Assembly: GCA_963764315.1 (NCBI GenBank)
Contig: CAVXSB010000006.1
Coordinates: 186,001-250,000 of the forward strand
Direction of reading: 5' to 3'
From: DATLWN01 sp963764315
Lineage (GTDB): Bacteria > Pseudomonadota > Zetaproteobacteria > Mariprofundales > Mariprofundaceae
Length of the DNA stretch: 64,000 nucleotides
Below, piece after piece: positions 33,314-43,717 of the stretch. The notes below the pieces were generated by a model. The model was not told the DNA's origin. It searched no databases and was given only the letters and a program-made list of their open reading frames with translations. Numbering within the stretch: position 1 is the first letter of the stretch; every line of letters starts with the position of its first letter. The translations under genes and the position numbers were made by a program.

Positions 33314-35374
33314 ATGCCGATCTCATGGTATCGCAGCCTGAGGTTCAGGATGCTCGCCATCCTCATCGGCATTCTGGTGCTGACCTTCGGCCTGACCTTT
33401 GCCTTCGAGGTCGAGCAGCAGCAGGAGCTTATTCTCCAGCAGGCGCGGCAACAGGCCAGCACCTTGGCCCATGCCCTGCTCTCCAGCCTGCAGACCCTGA
33501 TGCTGGCCGGCGACGGTCCGCTTGCCCACGACTGGCTGAAGCGCGTGCGCAGCCATGCCGATCTGGATAATGTCGAGGTGCTGCGTCGCGATGGCAGCGA
33601 GGCCTTCCGCGACCTGGCCACCATCGGCAAGGTGAACGCCTTCCTCGGCACGCAGCGCTTCCACCGCCAGGCCATTTCCCCATTCGTTCCCCACGATCTC
33701 GATGCCTCCTCCTTCCAGTCGGCGGCCGGCGGCCGGCCCATGACGATACAGCAGGGGCAGCGACTGACCTTCCTGTTGCCGATCCACAAGGATGCGCGGT
33801 GCAATGCCTGTCATGGCTATGACCCCTCGCCCATCCGCGGCGTGCTCAGGGTCAGTGTTTCCACCCGCAAGGCCATGGCGCTTGTCGGACGGATGCGGAT
33901 GGTGGTCGGGTTCGCAGCCGCCGGCGGCATGCTGCTGCTCACGCTGTTGGCATATGTCGTGGTCCGCCGGCGGGTGCTGGTTCCGATCATGCAGATGACC
34001 GAGGCCACCGACGCGATTGCCGCCGGCAACCTCGATGCGCGCGTGGATACCCGGGCCGGCGATGAGATCGCCATGCTGGGGTTCGCCTTCAACCACATGA
34101 CCGAGATTCTGCAGCAGACGACGGTGTCGAAGCATTACGTGGACGAGATCCTGCACTGCATGGGCGACATGCTGTTCGTCATCGATCCGGGCGGCCGCAT
34201 CGCCCTGGCCAATCCCGCTGCGGCGCAGGCTCTGGGCTATGCTCAGCAGGAGATGGTCGGCCTGCCGGTCGGCGATATCGTCACGGATGCGTCGCCGCTG
34301 GTGCCGGAGGAAAAGGAGGGTACCGGCAGCGTGGAGAGCAGGTTCATGACCAAGGATGGGCAGACCATACCGGTGCTGGTCAGCGTGTCCCGGCTTGAGG
34401 CGGACGGACGTCATCATCAGATCATCTACGCTGCCCGCGATATCACCCGGCAGAAGGCGGCGGAGCGGGAGCTCAGGCTGGCTGCCAAGGTCATGGATAC
34501 CGTGTCCAACGCCATCATGGTGGCCGATGCCGAGGCCAACATCTGCCTGGTCAATCCGGCCTTTTGCCGAATCACCGGCTACCGCCCGGAGGAGGTGCTC
34601 GGCAAAAACCCGCGCATCCTGCAATCCGGGAGGCAGAACCGGGAGTTCTATGCCGGTATGTGGCAAACCATCCAGGACCGTGGCCTGTGGGAGGGCGAGA
34701 TCTGGAACCGGCGCAAGGATGGCGAGATTTATCCGGAGTGGCTGACGATCACCGCCATGCACGATCGGGACGGCAAGGTCACCCACTATGTGAGCACATT
34801 TCAGGACATCACCGAGCGTAAGCGCGTCATGCGCGAACTGGAGCATCTGGCCAGCCACGATCAGCTGACGGGACTGCCCAACCGCAAACTGTTCATCGAC
34901 CGGCTACAGCATGCCATGCGGCTGAGCCGGCGCGTGGAGAAGCATGCGGCGCTGCTCTTCATCGATATCGACGGCTTCAAGCCGATCAACGACGCCCACG
35001 GCCATGATATCGGCGATGCGCTGCTACAGGCCATCGCTGCGCGCCTGCGCACCAGCGTGCGCGACTCGGATACGGTGGCGAGGCTGGGCGGCGACGAATT
35101 TACCGTGATCATGGAGAATGTCGGTGATATCGGGCATGTGCTGCCGGTGGCCGACAAGATCCTCGATGCCCTGAACGCGCCGTTCACCATCGGCGACGTC
35201 GATTGCCGCATCGGCGCCAGCATCGGCATCAGCGTCTATCCCGACGACAGCGAGGAATTGGACGATCTGATCAAGAAGGCCGATACGGCGATGTATCTGG
35301 CCAAGCATGGCGGCCGCAACCAGATCTGCGTCTATAGCCGCGACTGCAGATCCGCCGAGATTGTAGTCGGATAG
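33314..35374 (+). CDS. Diguanylate cyclase with CXXCH heme-type periplasmic sensor, HAMP and two PAS
   Basis: A 686-residue membrane protein. Membrane helices at about 10-30 and 192-215 flank a periplasmic sensor region (about 31-190) that carries CNACH at residues 163-167, a c-type heme attachment motif, as in heme-binding signalling sensors. HAMP (about 215-267), PAS (about 275-395), a second PAS/PAC (about 400-520) and a GGDEF domain follow. The active-site motif is an intact GGDEF (592-596) with an RDSD inhibitory-site motif five residues before it. It likely makes c-di-GMP in response to redox state or a heme ligand. It lies alone between minus-strand genes. Confidence 0.9.
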   Translation: MPISWYRSLRFRMLAILIGILVLTFGLTFAFEVEQQQELILQQARQQASTLAHALLSSLQTLMLAGDGPLAHDWLKRVRSHADLDNVEVLRRDGSEAFRDLATIGKVNAFLGTQRFHRQAISPFVPHDLDASSFQSAAGGRPMTIQQGQRLTFLLPIHKDARCNACHGYDPSPIRGVLRVSVSTRKAMALVGRMRMVVGFAAAGGMLLLTLLAYVVVRRRVLVPIMQMTEATDAIAAGNLDARVDTRAGDEIAMLGFAFNHMTEILQQTTVSKHYVDEILHCMGDMLFVIDPGGRIALANPAAAQALGYAQQEMVGLPVGDIVTDASPLVPEEKEGTGSVESRFMTKDGQTIPVLVSVSRLEADGRHHQIIYAARDITRQKAAERELRLAAKVMDTVSNAIMVADAEANICLVNPAFCRITGYRPEEVLGKNPRILQSGRQNREFYAGMWQTIQDRGLWEGEIWNRRKDGEIYPEWLTITAMHDRDGKVTHYVSTFQDITERKRVMRELEHLASHDQLTGLPNRKLFIDRLQHAMRLSRRVEKHAALLFIDIDGFKPINDAHGHDIGDALLQAIAARLRTSVRDSDTVARLGGDEFTVIMENVGDIGHVLPVADKILDALNAPFTIGDVDCRIGASIGISVYPDDSEELDDLIKKADTAMYLAKHGGRNQICVYSRDCRSAEIVVG

Positions 35375-35394
35375 CCCGACCACGCATATGGATG

Positions 35395-36228
35395 CTACGA
35401 CCGCCGGTCGCGCAGCTGCTCCTCGATGTCGTCGACCTTGTCGTAGAGCATATTGATGCGGCGCGCCAGACCCTGAATCTCCGACAGGGCGCTGCGGTTC
35501 GTATCGAAATCCAGTTCGCTGCGCAGGCGGTCCTTTTTGTCCTGCCGGTTCTGACTCATCATGATGACCGGGGCCTGGATGGCTGCGAGCATGGACAGGA
35601 ACAGATTGAGCAGGATGAAGGGGTATGGATCCCATGCCTTGCCGCCCAGCGCGTGGTTGATGGCGGTGTAGACGATCAGTACCAGCCCGAACAGGATGAT
35701 GAAGGTCCACGAGCCGCCGAAAGAGGCGACGGCGTCGGCGATGCGCTCGCCCAGGGTCTGGGACTCCTCGATAACGGTGTTGGGGTTGCGCGATGCGCGC
35801 AGGCGGATCAGCCGCTCCGCCGTGTGGTATTGCCTGCCCATGACCTTCATCAGATCCAGGCCGGCATCCGGATGCCGGCGCAGCAGCACCTCGATATCGT
35901 TCAGGTCCAGCTCGATGCACTGGGTTTCCAGCCGGGCCATGGCCTCGGTTTGGTGATCGGTCTGCGCCAGCATGGAGGCGAAGCCGAACACGTCGCCCTG
36001 GATCGGTTCGTCCACCAGCACGAACTGGTTGTCGTCGTCGATGGTCGAGACCTGGACCGCCCCATCCACCATGACGTAGGCGCGGGTGCTCGCATCGCCG
36101 ATCTTGAAGATGCGCTGGCGTGGGGCGAAGTTGCGCAGTTCCACCTGGCTGGCGAGGACAGCGAGCTCCTCCTCGTCGAGCAAGGCGAACAGCGGTACAT
36201 CCCTGAGGACATCCGGACTACACGGCAT
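35395..36228 (-). CDS. Cyclic-nucleotide-binding domain plus DUF1003 membrane protein
   Basis: A 277-residue protein. The N-terminal half (about 5-120) is a Crp-type cNMP-binding domain (QRIFKIGDASTRAYVMVDGAVQV, GDVFGFASML), but the usual phosphate-binding GE-L-R-AA signature is not well kept, so the ligand is uncertain. The C-terminal half is DUF1003: two membrane helices with DPYPFILLNLFLSMLAAIQAPVIMMSQNRQ and a short coiled coil at the end. The combination suggests a ligand-responsive membrane protein of unknown role. Confidence 0.82.
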   Translation of the reverse strand: MPCSPDVLRDVPLFALLDEEELAVLASQVELRNFAPRQRIFKIGDASTRAYVMVDGAVQVSTIDDDNQFVLVDEPIQGDVFGFASMLAQTDHQTEAMARLETQCIELDLNDIEVLLRRHPDAGLDLMKVMGRQYHTAERLIRLRASRNPNTVIEESQTLGERIADAVASFGGSWTFIILFGLVLIVYTAINHALGGKAWDPYPFILLNLFLSMLAAIQAPVIMMSQNRQDKKDRLRSELDFDTNRSALSEIQGLARRINMLYDKVDDIEEQLRDRRS

Positions 36229-36310
36229 CGATCACCACCCGTGCCTCGTGATATCGGTCTCGGCGATCCCCATCATTCAGGCGAATGACGGGAGCGTCAA
36301 CCGGCATGCC

Positions 36311-38928
<2,618 letters not shown>

Positions 38929-39010
38929 GGGCTTTCCTCGACATGATTGGTGTGCACCGAGGCTAGCGGAAGCGTGGGCCTGGCGCACGCGCCGCCTTGG
39001 GCGCAGGCGC

Positions 39011-39016
39011 TATACT
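39011..39016 (+). promoter_or_regulatory. -10 hexamer before pcm
   Basis: TATACT lies 6 nt before an in-frame ATG at 39023 and 33 nt before the ATG at 39050. No good -35 is seen. Confidence 0.4.
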
Positions 39017-39049
39017 GAGAGGATGGCTGGGGGCACGGCCGAGACAGGC

Positions 39050-39730
39050 ATGAATGCGCGATGGCAGCAGCGGTGCGACCGCCTGCTGGAGGAGATTCGC
39101 GCGGAGATGCGTACCACCGCCCGCTACACCGGCCGCGACCATATGAGCGAGCGGGTGGAGGCGGCGATGCGCAGGGTGCCGCGCCACCGCTTCGTGCCGT
39201 TGTGGTCGCGTACGGCGGCCTATGAAAACCATCCGCTGCCGATCGGACACGGCCAGACCATCTCCCAGCCCTATATCGTTGCACTGATGACGGATCTGCT
39301 CGACCTGCAGCCTGCCGATACGGTGCTGGAGATCGGCACCGGCTGCGGCTACCAGACCGCCGTGCTGGCCGAACTCGCTGCCCGCGTCTGCACCATCGAG
39401 GTCGTGCCCGTGCTGATCGCCGGGGCCAAAAAGACTCTGGCTGCACTCGGTTATACCAACATCGATGCCCGCATCGGCGACGGCTATACAGGATGGCCGG
39501 AACCGGCGGCCTTCGATGCCATCATCGTCACGGCGGCGGCGCCCGAGGTGCCGGATTCCCTGCTGGCGCAGCTGGGGCCGGGCGGGCGCATGGTGATTCC
39601 GGTCGGGCAGCCGGGATATACGCAGGATCTGCTGCGCCTGCAGCGGCAGGAAGACGGCGAGGTGGCGGGAAGGCCGGTGTTGCCGGTCGCCTTCGTGCCG
39701 ATGGTCAAAGGAACAGATCAGGGCCTGTGA
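39050..39730 (+). CDS. pcm: Protein-L-isoaspartate O-methyltransferase
   Basis: A methyltransferase of about 226 residues with the Pcm signatures: VPRHRFVP, the substrate loop YENHPLPIGHGQTISQPYIVALM, the SAM-binding EIGTGCGYQTAVLAEL and GDGYTGWPEPAAFDAIIVTAA. It repairs isoaspartyl residues in damaged proteins. An in-frame ATG at 39023, 6 nt behind a TATACT, could also be the start; the one at 39050 is nearer the conserved part. Neither has a well-spaced ribosome-binding site. Confidence 0.9.
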   Translation: MNARWQQRCDRLLEEIRAEMRTTARYTGRDHMSERVEAAMRRVPRHRFVPLWSRTAAYENHPLPIGHGQTISQPYIVALMTDLLDLQPADTVLEIGTGCGYQTAVLAELAARVCTIEVVPVLIAGAKKTLAALGYTNIDARIGDGYTGWPEPAAFDAIIVTAAAPEVPDSLLAQLGPGGRMVIPVGQPGYTQDLLRLQRQEDGEVAGRPVLPVAFVPMVKGTDQGL

Positions 39731-39750
39731 ACAGCGACCCTGAGTTTTGA

Positions 39751-40509
39751 CTATGTCTTGATCTCGTCGTTCCGCTTCAGGAAGGGCTCGATCATATCCA
39801 TGGGCAAGGGGAAGACGATGGTGGTGTTCTTCTCGGTGCCGATGTCGGCCAGCGTCTGCAGGTAGCGCAGCTGCAGGCCCTGGCTCTGCTGGGCGAGGAT
39901 TTTCGCCGCCTCGACCAGCTTGTAGGAGGCCTGCAGCTCGCCCTCGGCATGGATGACCTTGGCGCGACGCTCGCGTTCCGCCTCGGCCTGCTTGGCGATG
40001 GCGCGGATCATGCTCTCGTCGATGTCGACATGCTTGATCTCGACGTTGGCCACCTTGATGCCCCAGGCGTCGGTCTGTGCGTCGAGGATGGCCCGGATGT
40101 CGTCGTTCAGCTTGTCGCGCGCGGCCAGCATCTCGTCCAGCTCGTGCTGGCCCAGCACCGAGCGCAAGGTGGTTTGCGCCAACTGGCTGGTGGCCATCAG
40201 GTAATCCTCGACATTGATAATGGCCTTCTGCGGATCGACGACGCGGAAGTACAGCACGGCGTTGACCTTGACCGAGACGTTGTCGCGGCTGATGACGTCC
40301 TGACTCGGCACATCCATGACGATGGTGCGCAGGTCCACGCGCACGATCTGCTGGATGATCGGGATGACGATGATCAGGCCCGGCCCCTTGACCTTCCAGA
40401 AGCGGCCGAGCTGGAAGACGACGCCGCGCTGGTACTCGCGCAGCACGTTGAAGGCGAGGAAGAGCAGGACAATGAGGATGAAGGCGATGGCTGGGGCGGC
40501 GAAGCTCAT
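39751..40509 (-). CDS. Slipin/SPFH-domain membrane protein
   Basis: A 252-residue stomatin-like protein: one N-terminal membrane segment (about 5-22) and an SPFH/PHB domain (about 23-190: YQRGVVFQLGRFWKVKGPGLIIVIP, QTTLRSVLGQHELDEML), then a helical tail. Slipins form rings on the membrane and are nearly always encoded next to an NfeD protease, which processes them. Here the start overlaps the NfeD stop by 4 nt, the classic pair. Confidence 0.92.
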   Translation of the reverse strand: MSFAAPAIAFILIVLLFLAFNVLREYQRGVVFQLGRFWKVKGPGLIIVIPIIQQIVRVDLRTIVMDVPSQDVISRDNVSVKVNAVLYFRVVDPQKAIINVEDYLMATSQLAQTTLRSVLGQHELDEMLAARDKLNDDIRAILDAQTDAWGIKVANVEIKHVDIDESMIRAIAKQAEAERERRAKVIHAEGELQASYKLVEAAKILAQQSQGLQLRYLQTLADIGTEKNTTIVFPLPMDMIEPFLKRNDEIKT

Positions 40510-41909
40510 GAAACGCTCTCCTTGGGCGATGATGCCGGTTGCACCGTCAAGACTAGACCATCCATGGCGGCGATGCTCAGCTCTGTACCGTCGGCGATCG
40601 GGGTGTCGGATTGGGCCTGCCAATCCTCGCCGTGCACATGCACGCGTCCCCGGTATCGGCCATGCGGTCCCGGCGAGAAGGCGCCGATGGCGGTGGCGGG
40701 CAGGCCGACCATCTCCTCACGGCCGCTGACCACCGGCCGGTTGCGTGCCTTGACGGCCATGGCGGCGATGGTGATGAAGAACAGGGCGCTGATGATGCCC
40801 AGCGACAGGATCAGGGACATGGAGATACCGTAGCCGGGCGTGCCGGTCTGGAACAGCATCACCGAGCCGATGACGAAGGCGATGACACCGCCGATGCCGA
40901 GTGCCCCGAAGCTTTGCACGAAGACCTCGGCGACCATGAAGCCGATGCCGAGCAGGATCAGGGCGAGCCCCGCATAATTGACCGGCAGCACCTGGAAGGC
41001 GAACAGGGCCAGCAGCAGGCAGATGGCGCCGGCCACGCCGGGCAGGATGTAGCCCGGATTCCACAGCTCGAAGAACAGGCCGTAGAAGCCGATCAGCATC
41101 AAGAGGTAGGCCACGTTCGGATCGGTGATGACGGCGAGCAGCTTGGTGCGCCAGTCGGGCTCGACGGTGATGACGGTGGCCCCCGCCGTATGCAGCGTGG
41201 TCATGCCGTCGGCCAGCTTCACCCGCCGGCCGTCGACCCGTTTCAGAAGCTGGGGCACGTTGTCGGCGATCAGGTCGATGACATGCTGTTTCAGGGCCTC
41301 GGTGCTGGTCAGGCTGGCGGCGCTGCGCACCGCGGATTCCGCCCAGTCGGCGTTGCGCCCGCGCATGTCGGCCAGGCCGCGGATATAGGCGACGGCGTCG
41401 TTGAGCACCTTGCGCGCCTCGGCGTTGCCGCCCTCCGGCTTGCCGGATTTTCCAGCCGGCGTCGTGCCCGGCAGGCCGCCGATCTGCACCGGTGTGGCCG
41501 CACCGAGGTTCGTGGCCGGGGCCATGGCGGCGACATGTGAGGCATACATGATATAGGTGCCGGCGCTGGCGGCGCGGGCTCCGCTCGGCGCCACATAGGC
41601 GATGACCGGTACCTTCGAGGCCAGGATGTCGTGGATGATGTCGCGCATCGACAGATCCAGGCCGCCGGGGGTGTCCAGGCGCAGGATGACGGCGTCGTCG
41701 TGCTGCTGTTGGGCGTCGGCCAGGCCCCGGTGCACATAGTCGGCCATGGCCGGACTGATGGCGCCCTTGATGTCGAGCAGCGTTACCTGCCCTGCCCAGG
41801 CCGTGGCCGGGACGGCACAGGAGAGCGCCAGCCAAAGCAAGACCAGCAGCCGGCGCCCCATGCCGGCGATGGGAGCAGGGCCTGATATCGATGTTCCGGG
41901 GATCGGCAT
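40506..41909 (-). CDS. NfeD-family membrane serine protease (long form)
   Basis: A 467-residue protein with a signal or anchor sequence (about 20-40), a ClpP-like serine protease domain (about 42-220; RLDTPGGLDLSMRDI, and SGARAASAGTYIMYAS with the nucleophilic serine), four or more membrane helices (about 240-370) and a C-terminal OB-fold NfeD domain (about 390-460). It is expected to cleave the slipin encoded next. The ATG at 41909 is preceded at 6 nt by a perfect TATAAT on the minus strand; later in-frame ATGs (for example 41861) are possible. Confidence 0.88.
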   Translation of the reverse strand: MPIPGTSISGPAPIAGMGRRLLVLLWLALSCAVPATAWAGQVTLLDIKGAISPAMADYVHRGLADAQQQHDDAVILRLDTPGGLDLSMRDIIHDILASKVPVIAYVAPSGARAASAGTYIMYASHVAAMAPATNLGAATPVQIGGLPGTTPAGKSGKPEGGNAEARKVLNDAVAYIRGLADMRGRNADWAESAVRSAASLTSTEALKQHVIDLIADNVPQLLKRVDGRRVKLADGMTTLHTAGATVITVEPDWRTKLLAVITDPNVAYLLMLIGFYGLFFELWNPGYILPGVAGAICLLLALFAFQVLPVNYAGLALILLGIGFMVAEVFVQSFGALGIGGVIAFVIGSVMLFQTGTPGYGISMSLILSLGIISALFFITIAAMAVKARNRPVVSGREEMVGLPATAIGAFSPGPHGRYRGRVHVHGEDWQAQSDTPIADGTELSIAAMDGLVLTVQPASSPKESVS

Positions 41910-41915
41910 GTGCGG

Positions 41916-41921
41916 ATTATA
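41916..41921 (-). promoter_or_regulatory. -10 hexamer of the nfeD-slipin operon
   Basis: A perfect TATAAT on the minus strand, six bases before the ATG at 41909, so the transcript would begin at the start codon. The -35 region is poor (GGGCAG). Confidence 0.5.
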
Positions 41922-42000
41922 GGCCAGCCGCAGCAGTGCTGCCCGGATGGCGCCGCTTGACATGCCGCGCCCGTGACATGGAAACGGTCGTGACGCCCGC

Positions 42001-42056
42001 AGGTCACGCTCCTGTCATGCCCCTGCCACCGGGCTGACATGCGCGGCGCCTACGTT
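42001..42056 (+). promoter_or_regulatory. Pho-box array and -10 upstream of olsBA
   Basis: Four 7-mers repeat every 11 bp: AGGTCAC (42001), CTGTCAT (42012), CTGCCAC (42023) and CTGACAT (42034). The known PhoB half-site is CTGTCAT with an 11-bp repeat. TACGTT (42051-42056) is a fitting -10, 10 bp behind the last half-site, the usual spacing in PhoB-activated promoters that lack a -35. The olsB ATG is 30 bp further on. Confidence 0.7.
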
Positions 42057-42085
42057 GCCTCCATCCTGAAGACAGGGGGCAGCAC

Positions 42086-42865
42086 ATGTCGGCATTGGTC
42101 AAAAAGGAACAGGTTCTCGAAGCAAGGCGCAGCGCTGCGCTCACCGTGGGCCTGGCCGGTTGTGCATCCGATGTCATCGAATCCCAGGGGCTGCGCTACG
42201 ATGTGTTCGCCCGCGAGGCCGGGGCCAGGCTGCACAACAGCATCGACGGCATCGACCACGACCGTTTCGACCCGCACTGCGAGCATGTGCTGGTGCGCGA
42301 TGCCGAGAGCGGCATGGTGGTGGCCAGCACGCGCATCCTGACCTGCGAGCAGGCACGGCGCACCGGTGGCTTCTATTCGGCCACCGAGTTCGATATCGCC
42401 CCCATCCTCGCCATGCCCGGCCGTTTCATGGAAATCGGGCGCACCTGTGTGCATGCCGATTATCGTGGGGGTGCGGCCATCACCATGCTGTGGAAGGGCA
42501 TCTCCCAGTTTCTCGAATCGCGGGGATACGACTATCTGATCGGCTGCGCCAGCATCGGCCTGCATGACGGCGGCACGCAGGCGCAGGCCGTGATGCAGCG
42601 CCTCAGGCAGCGCCATATGGTGGCCGAGGAACGGCGGGTGACGCCATTGTTGCCGTATCCGTCGCGACCGGTCGATGCCAGCCTGGCGCCGCTGCTGCCG
42701 CCACTCCTGAAGGCCTATCTTCGCCTGGGTGCCCAGATCGGCGGCGAGCCCTTTCTGGACCGTGATTTCAACGTCGCCGACGTGTTCGTGCTGCTGGGCG
42801 TGGACCGGCTCGATGCCCGCTATGCCCGCCATTTCCAGGTGCAGCAGCAGGCAAGCGCGCGGTGA
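42086..42865 (+). CDS. olsB: L-ornithine N-alpha-acyltransferase OlsB
   Basis: A 259-residue acyltransferase of the GNAT/OlsB group. Typical stretches are YDVFAREAG, DHDRFDPHCEHVLVRD, SATEFDIAPIL, EIGRTCVHADYRGGAAITMLWKG and DYLIGCASIGLHDGG. OlsB transfers a 3-hydroxyacyl chain from ACP to ornithine, giving lyso-ornithine lipid. Its stop overlaps the GTG start of the olsA-like gene, so the two form an operon making ornithine lipids, phosphorus-free membrane lipids that replace phospholipids when phosphate is scarce; the Pho-box array upstream fits this. Confidence 0.85.
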   Translation: MSALVKKEQVLEARRSAALTVGLAGCASDVIESQGLRYDVFAREAGARLHNSIDGIDHDRFDPHCEHVLVRDAESGMVVASTRILTCEQARRTGGFYSATEFDIAPILAMPGRFMEIGRTCVHADYRGGAAITMLWKGISQFLESRGYDYLIGCASIGLHDGGTQAQAVMQRLRQRHMVAEERRVTPLLPYPSRPVDASLAPLLPPLLKAYLRLGAQIGGEPFLDRDFNVADVFVLLGVDRLDARYARHFQVQQQASAR

Positions 42866-43674
42866 TCGTCACGCTGCGCGTGCTGGGCCGTGGGGCCTGG
42901 CTGGCCCTGCATATCGCCGCCGCCTTCCCGATCATGCTGCTGTGCTTCCGCCGCCCGCGCCCGGATTCCCGCCTGCAGCGACGCCTGTTCCAGTGGTGGC
43001 TCACGGGGGTCTGCCGCATCCTCAGGGTGCAGGTGGCGATGCAGGGGGCACCGCAACACGACGGCCTCGTCGTCGCCAACCATGTCTCATGGCTCGATAT
43101 CCCGGTGCTGGCCTCGGTGTGGCACGGTGCCTTCCTGGCCAAGGAGGAGGTCGGCGACTGGCCGGCGATCGGTTGGCTGGTCCGGCATGCGGGAACGGTG
43201 CTGATCCGGCGCGGCTCCACCGCCTCGCTGGGCCGGGCCATCGGTCGCATGACCGGGCAGTTGTGCCAGGGCGGCGGCATCTGCATGTTCCCGGAGGGCA
43301 CGACGACCGACGGTCGGGGCTTGCGCCGCTTCCAGCCTCGCCTGTTCGAGGCGGCGATCCGCGCCGATGCCCGGGTGCAGCCGGTGGCGCTGCGCTATTT
43401 CGATGCCGACGGTAAGTTGCATCCGGTCGCCCCGTTCATCGGTGACGACGACTTCGTCTCCCACCTGCTGCGCCTGCTGCGCGGGCCGGCGCTGCGCGCT
43501 GAGCTTGTGTTCCTGCCGCCTCTCGCCGCGCCAGGGCATGCGGCGCGCAGCCTGGCCGAACTCGCCCAGTCGCAGGTCTCCGAGGTCCTGGCCAGACGGC
43601 TATGCTGCATCGCCGGCCAGGCCGATCTGGAGATCGACGACGAGGCCCTGAGCGAATCCCGTTGCGCACCGTGA
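42862..43674 (+). CDS. olsA: Lyso-ornithine lipid O-acyltransferase OlsA (PlsC-like)
   Basis: A 270-residue PlsC-family acyltransferase with an N-terminal membrane segment. The catalytic HX4D motif is NHVSWLDIPVL and the phosphate/substrate motif is FPEGTTTDGRGLRRF. By itself it could be a lysophosphatidate acyltransferase; overlap with olsB (GTGA) makes OlsA, the second step of ornithine-lipid synthesis, more likely. It starts with GTG at 42862. Confidence 0.82.
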   Translation: MIVTLRVLGRGAWLALHIAAAFPIMLLCFRRPRPDSRLQRRLFQWWLTGVCRILRVQVAMQGAPQHDGLVVANHVSWLDIPVLASVWHGAFLAKEEVGDWPAIGWLVRHAGTVLIRRGSTASLGRAIGRMTGQLCQGGGICMFPEGTTTDGRGLRRFQPRLFEAAIRADARVQPVALRYFDADGKLHPVAPFIGDDDFVSHLLRLLRGPALRAELVFLPPLAAPGHAARSLAELAQSQVSEVLARRLCCIAGQADLEIDDEALSESRCAP

Positions 43675-43705
43675 GACGCCGTTAGCTGTCCATTCCATGC
43701 GGCGC

Positions 43706-43711
43706 TAGACT
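43706..43711 (+). promoter_or_regulatory. -10 hexamer before uup
   Basis: TAGACT lies 6 nt ahead of the ATG at 43718; TTAGCT at 43682-43687 is a weak -35 with an 18-nt spacer. Confidence 0.35.
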
Positions 43712-43717
43712 GCGTGC

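Noticed and set aside
39730..39751. Possible terminator between pcm and the slipin gene
   Set aside because: Only 20 nt with no stable stem; nothing that would end either transcript was seen.
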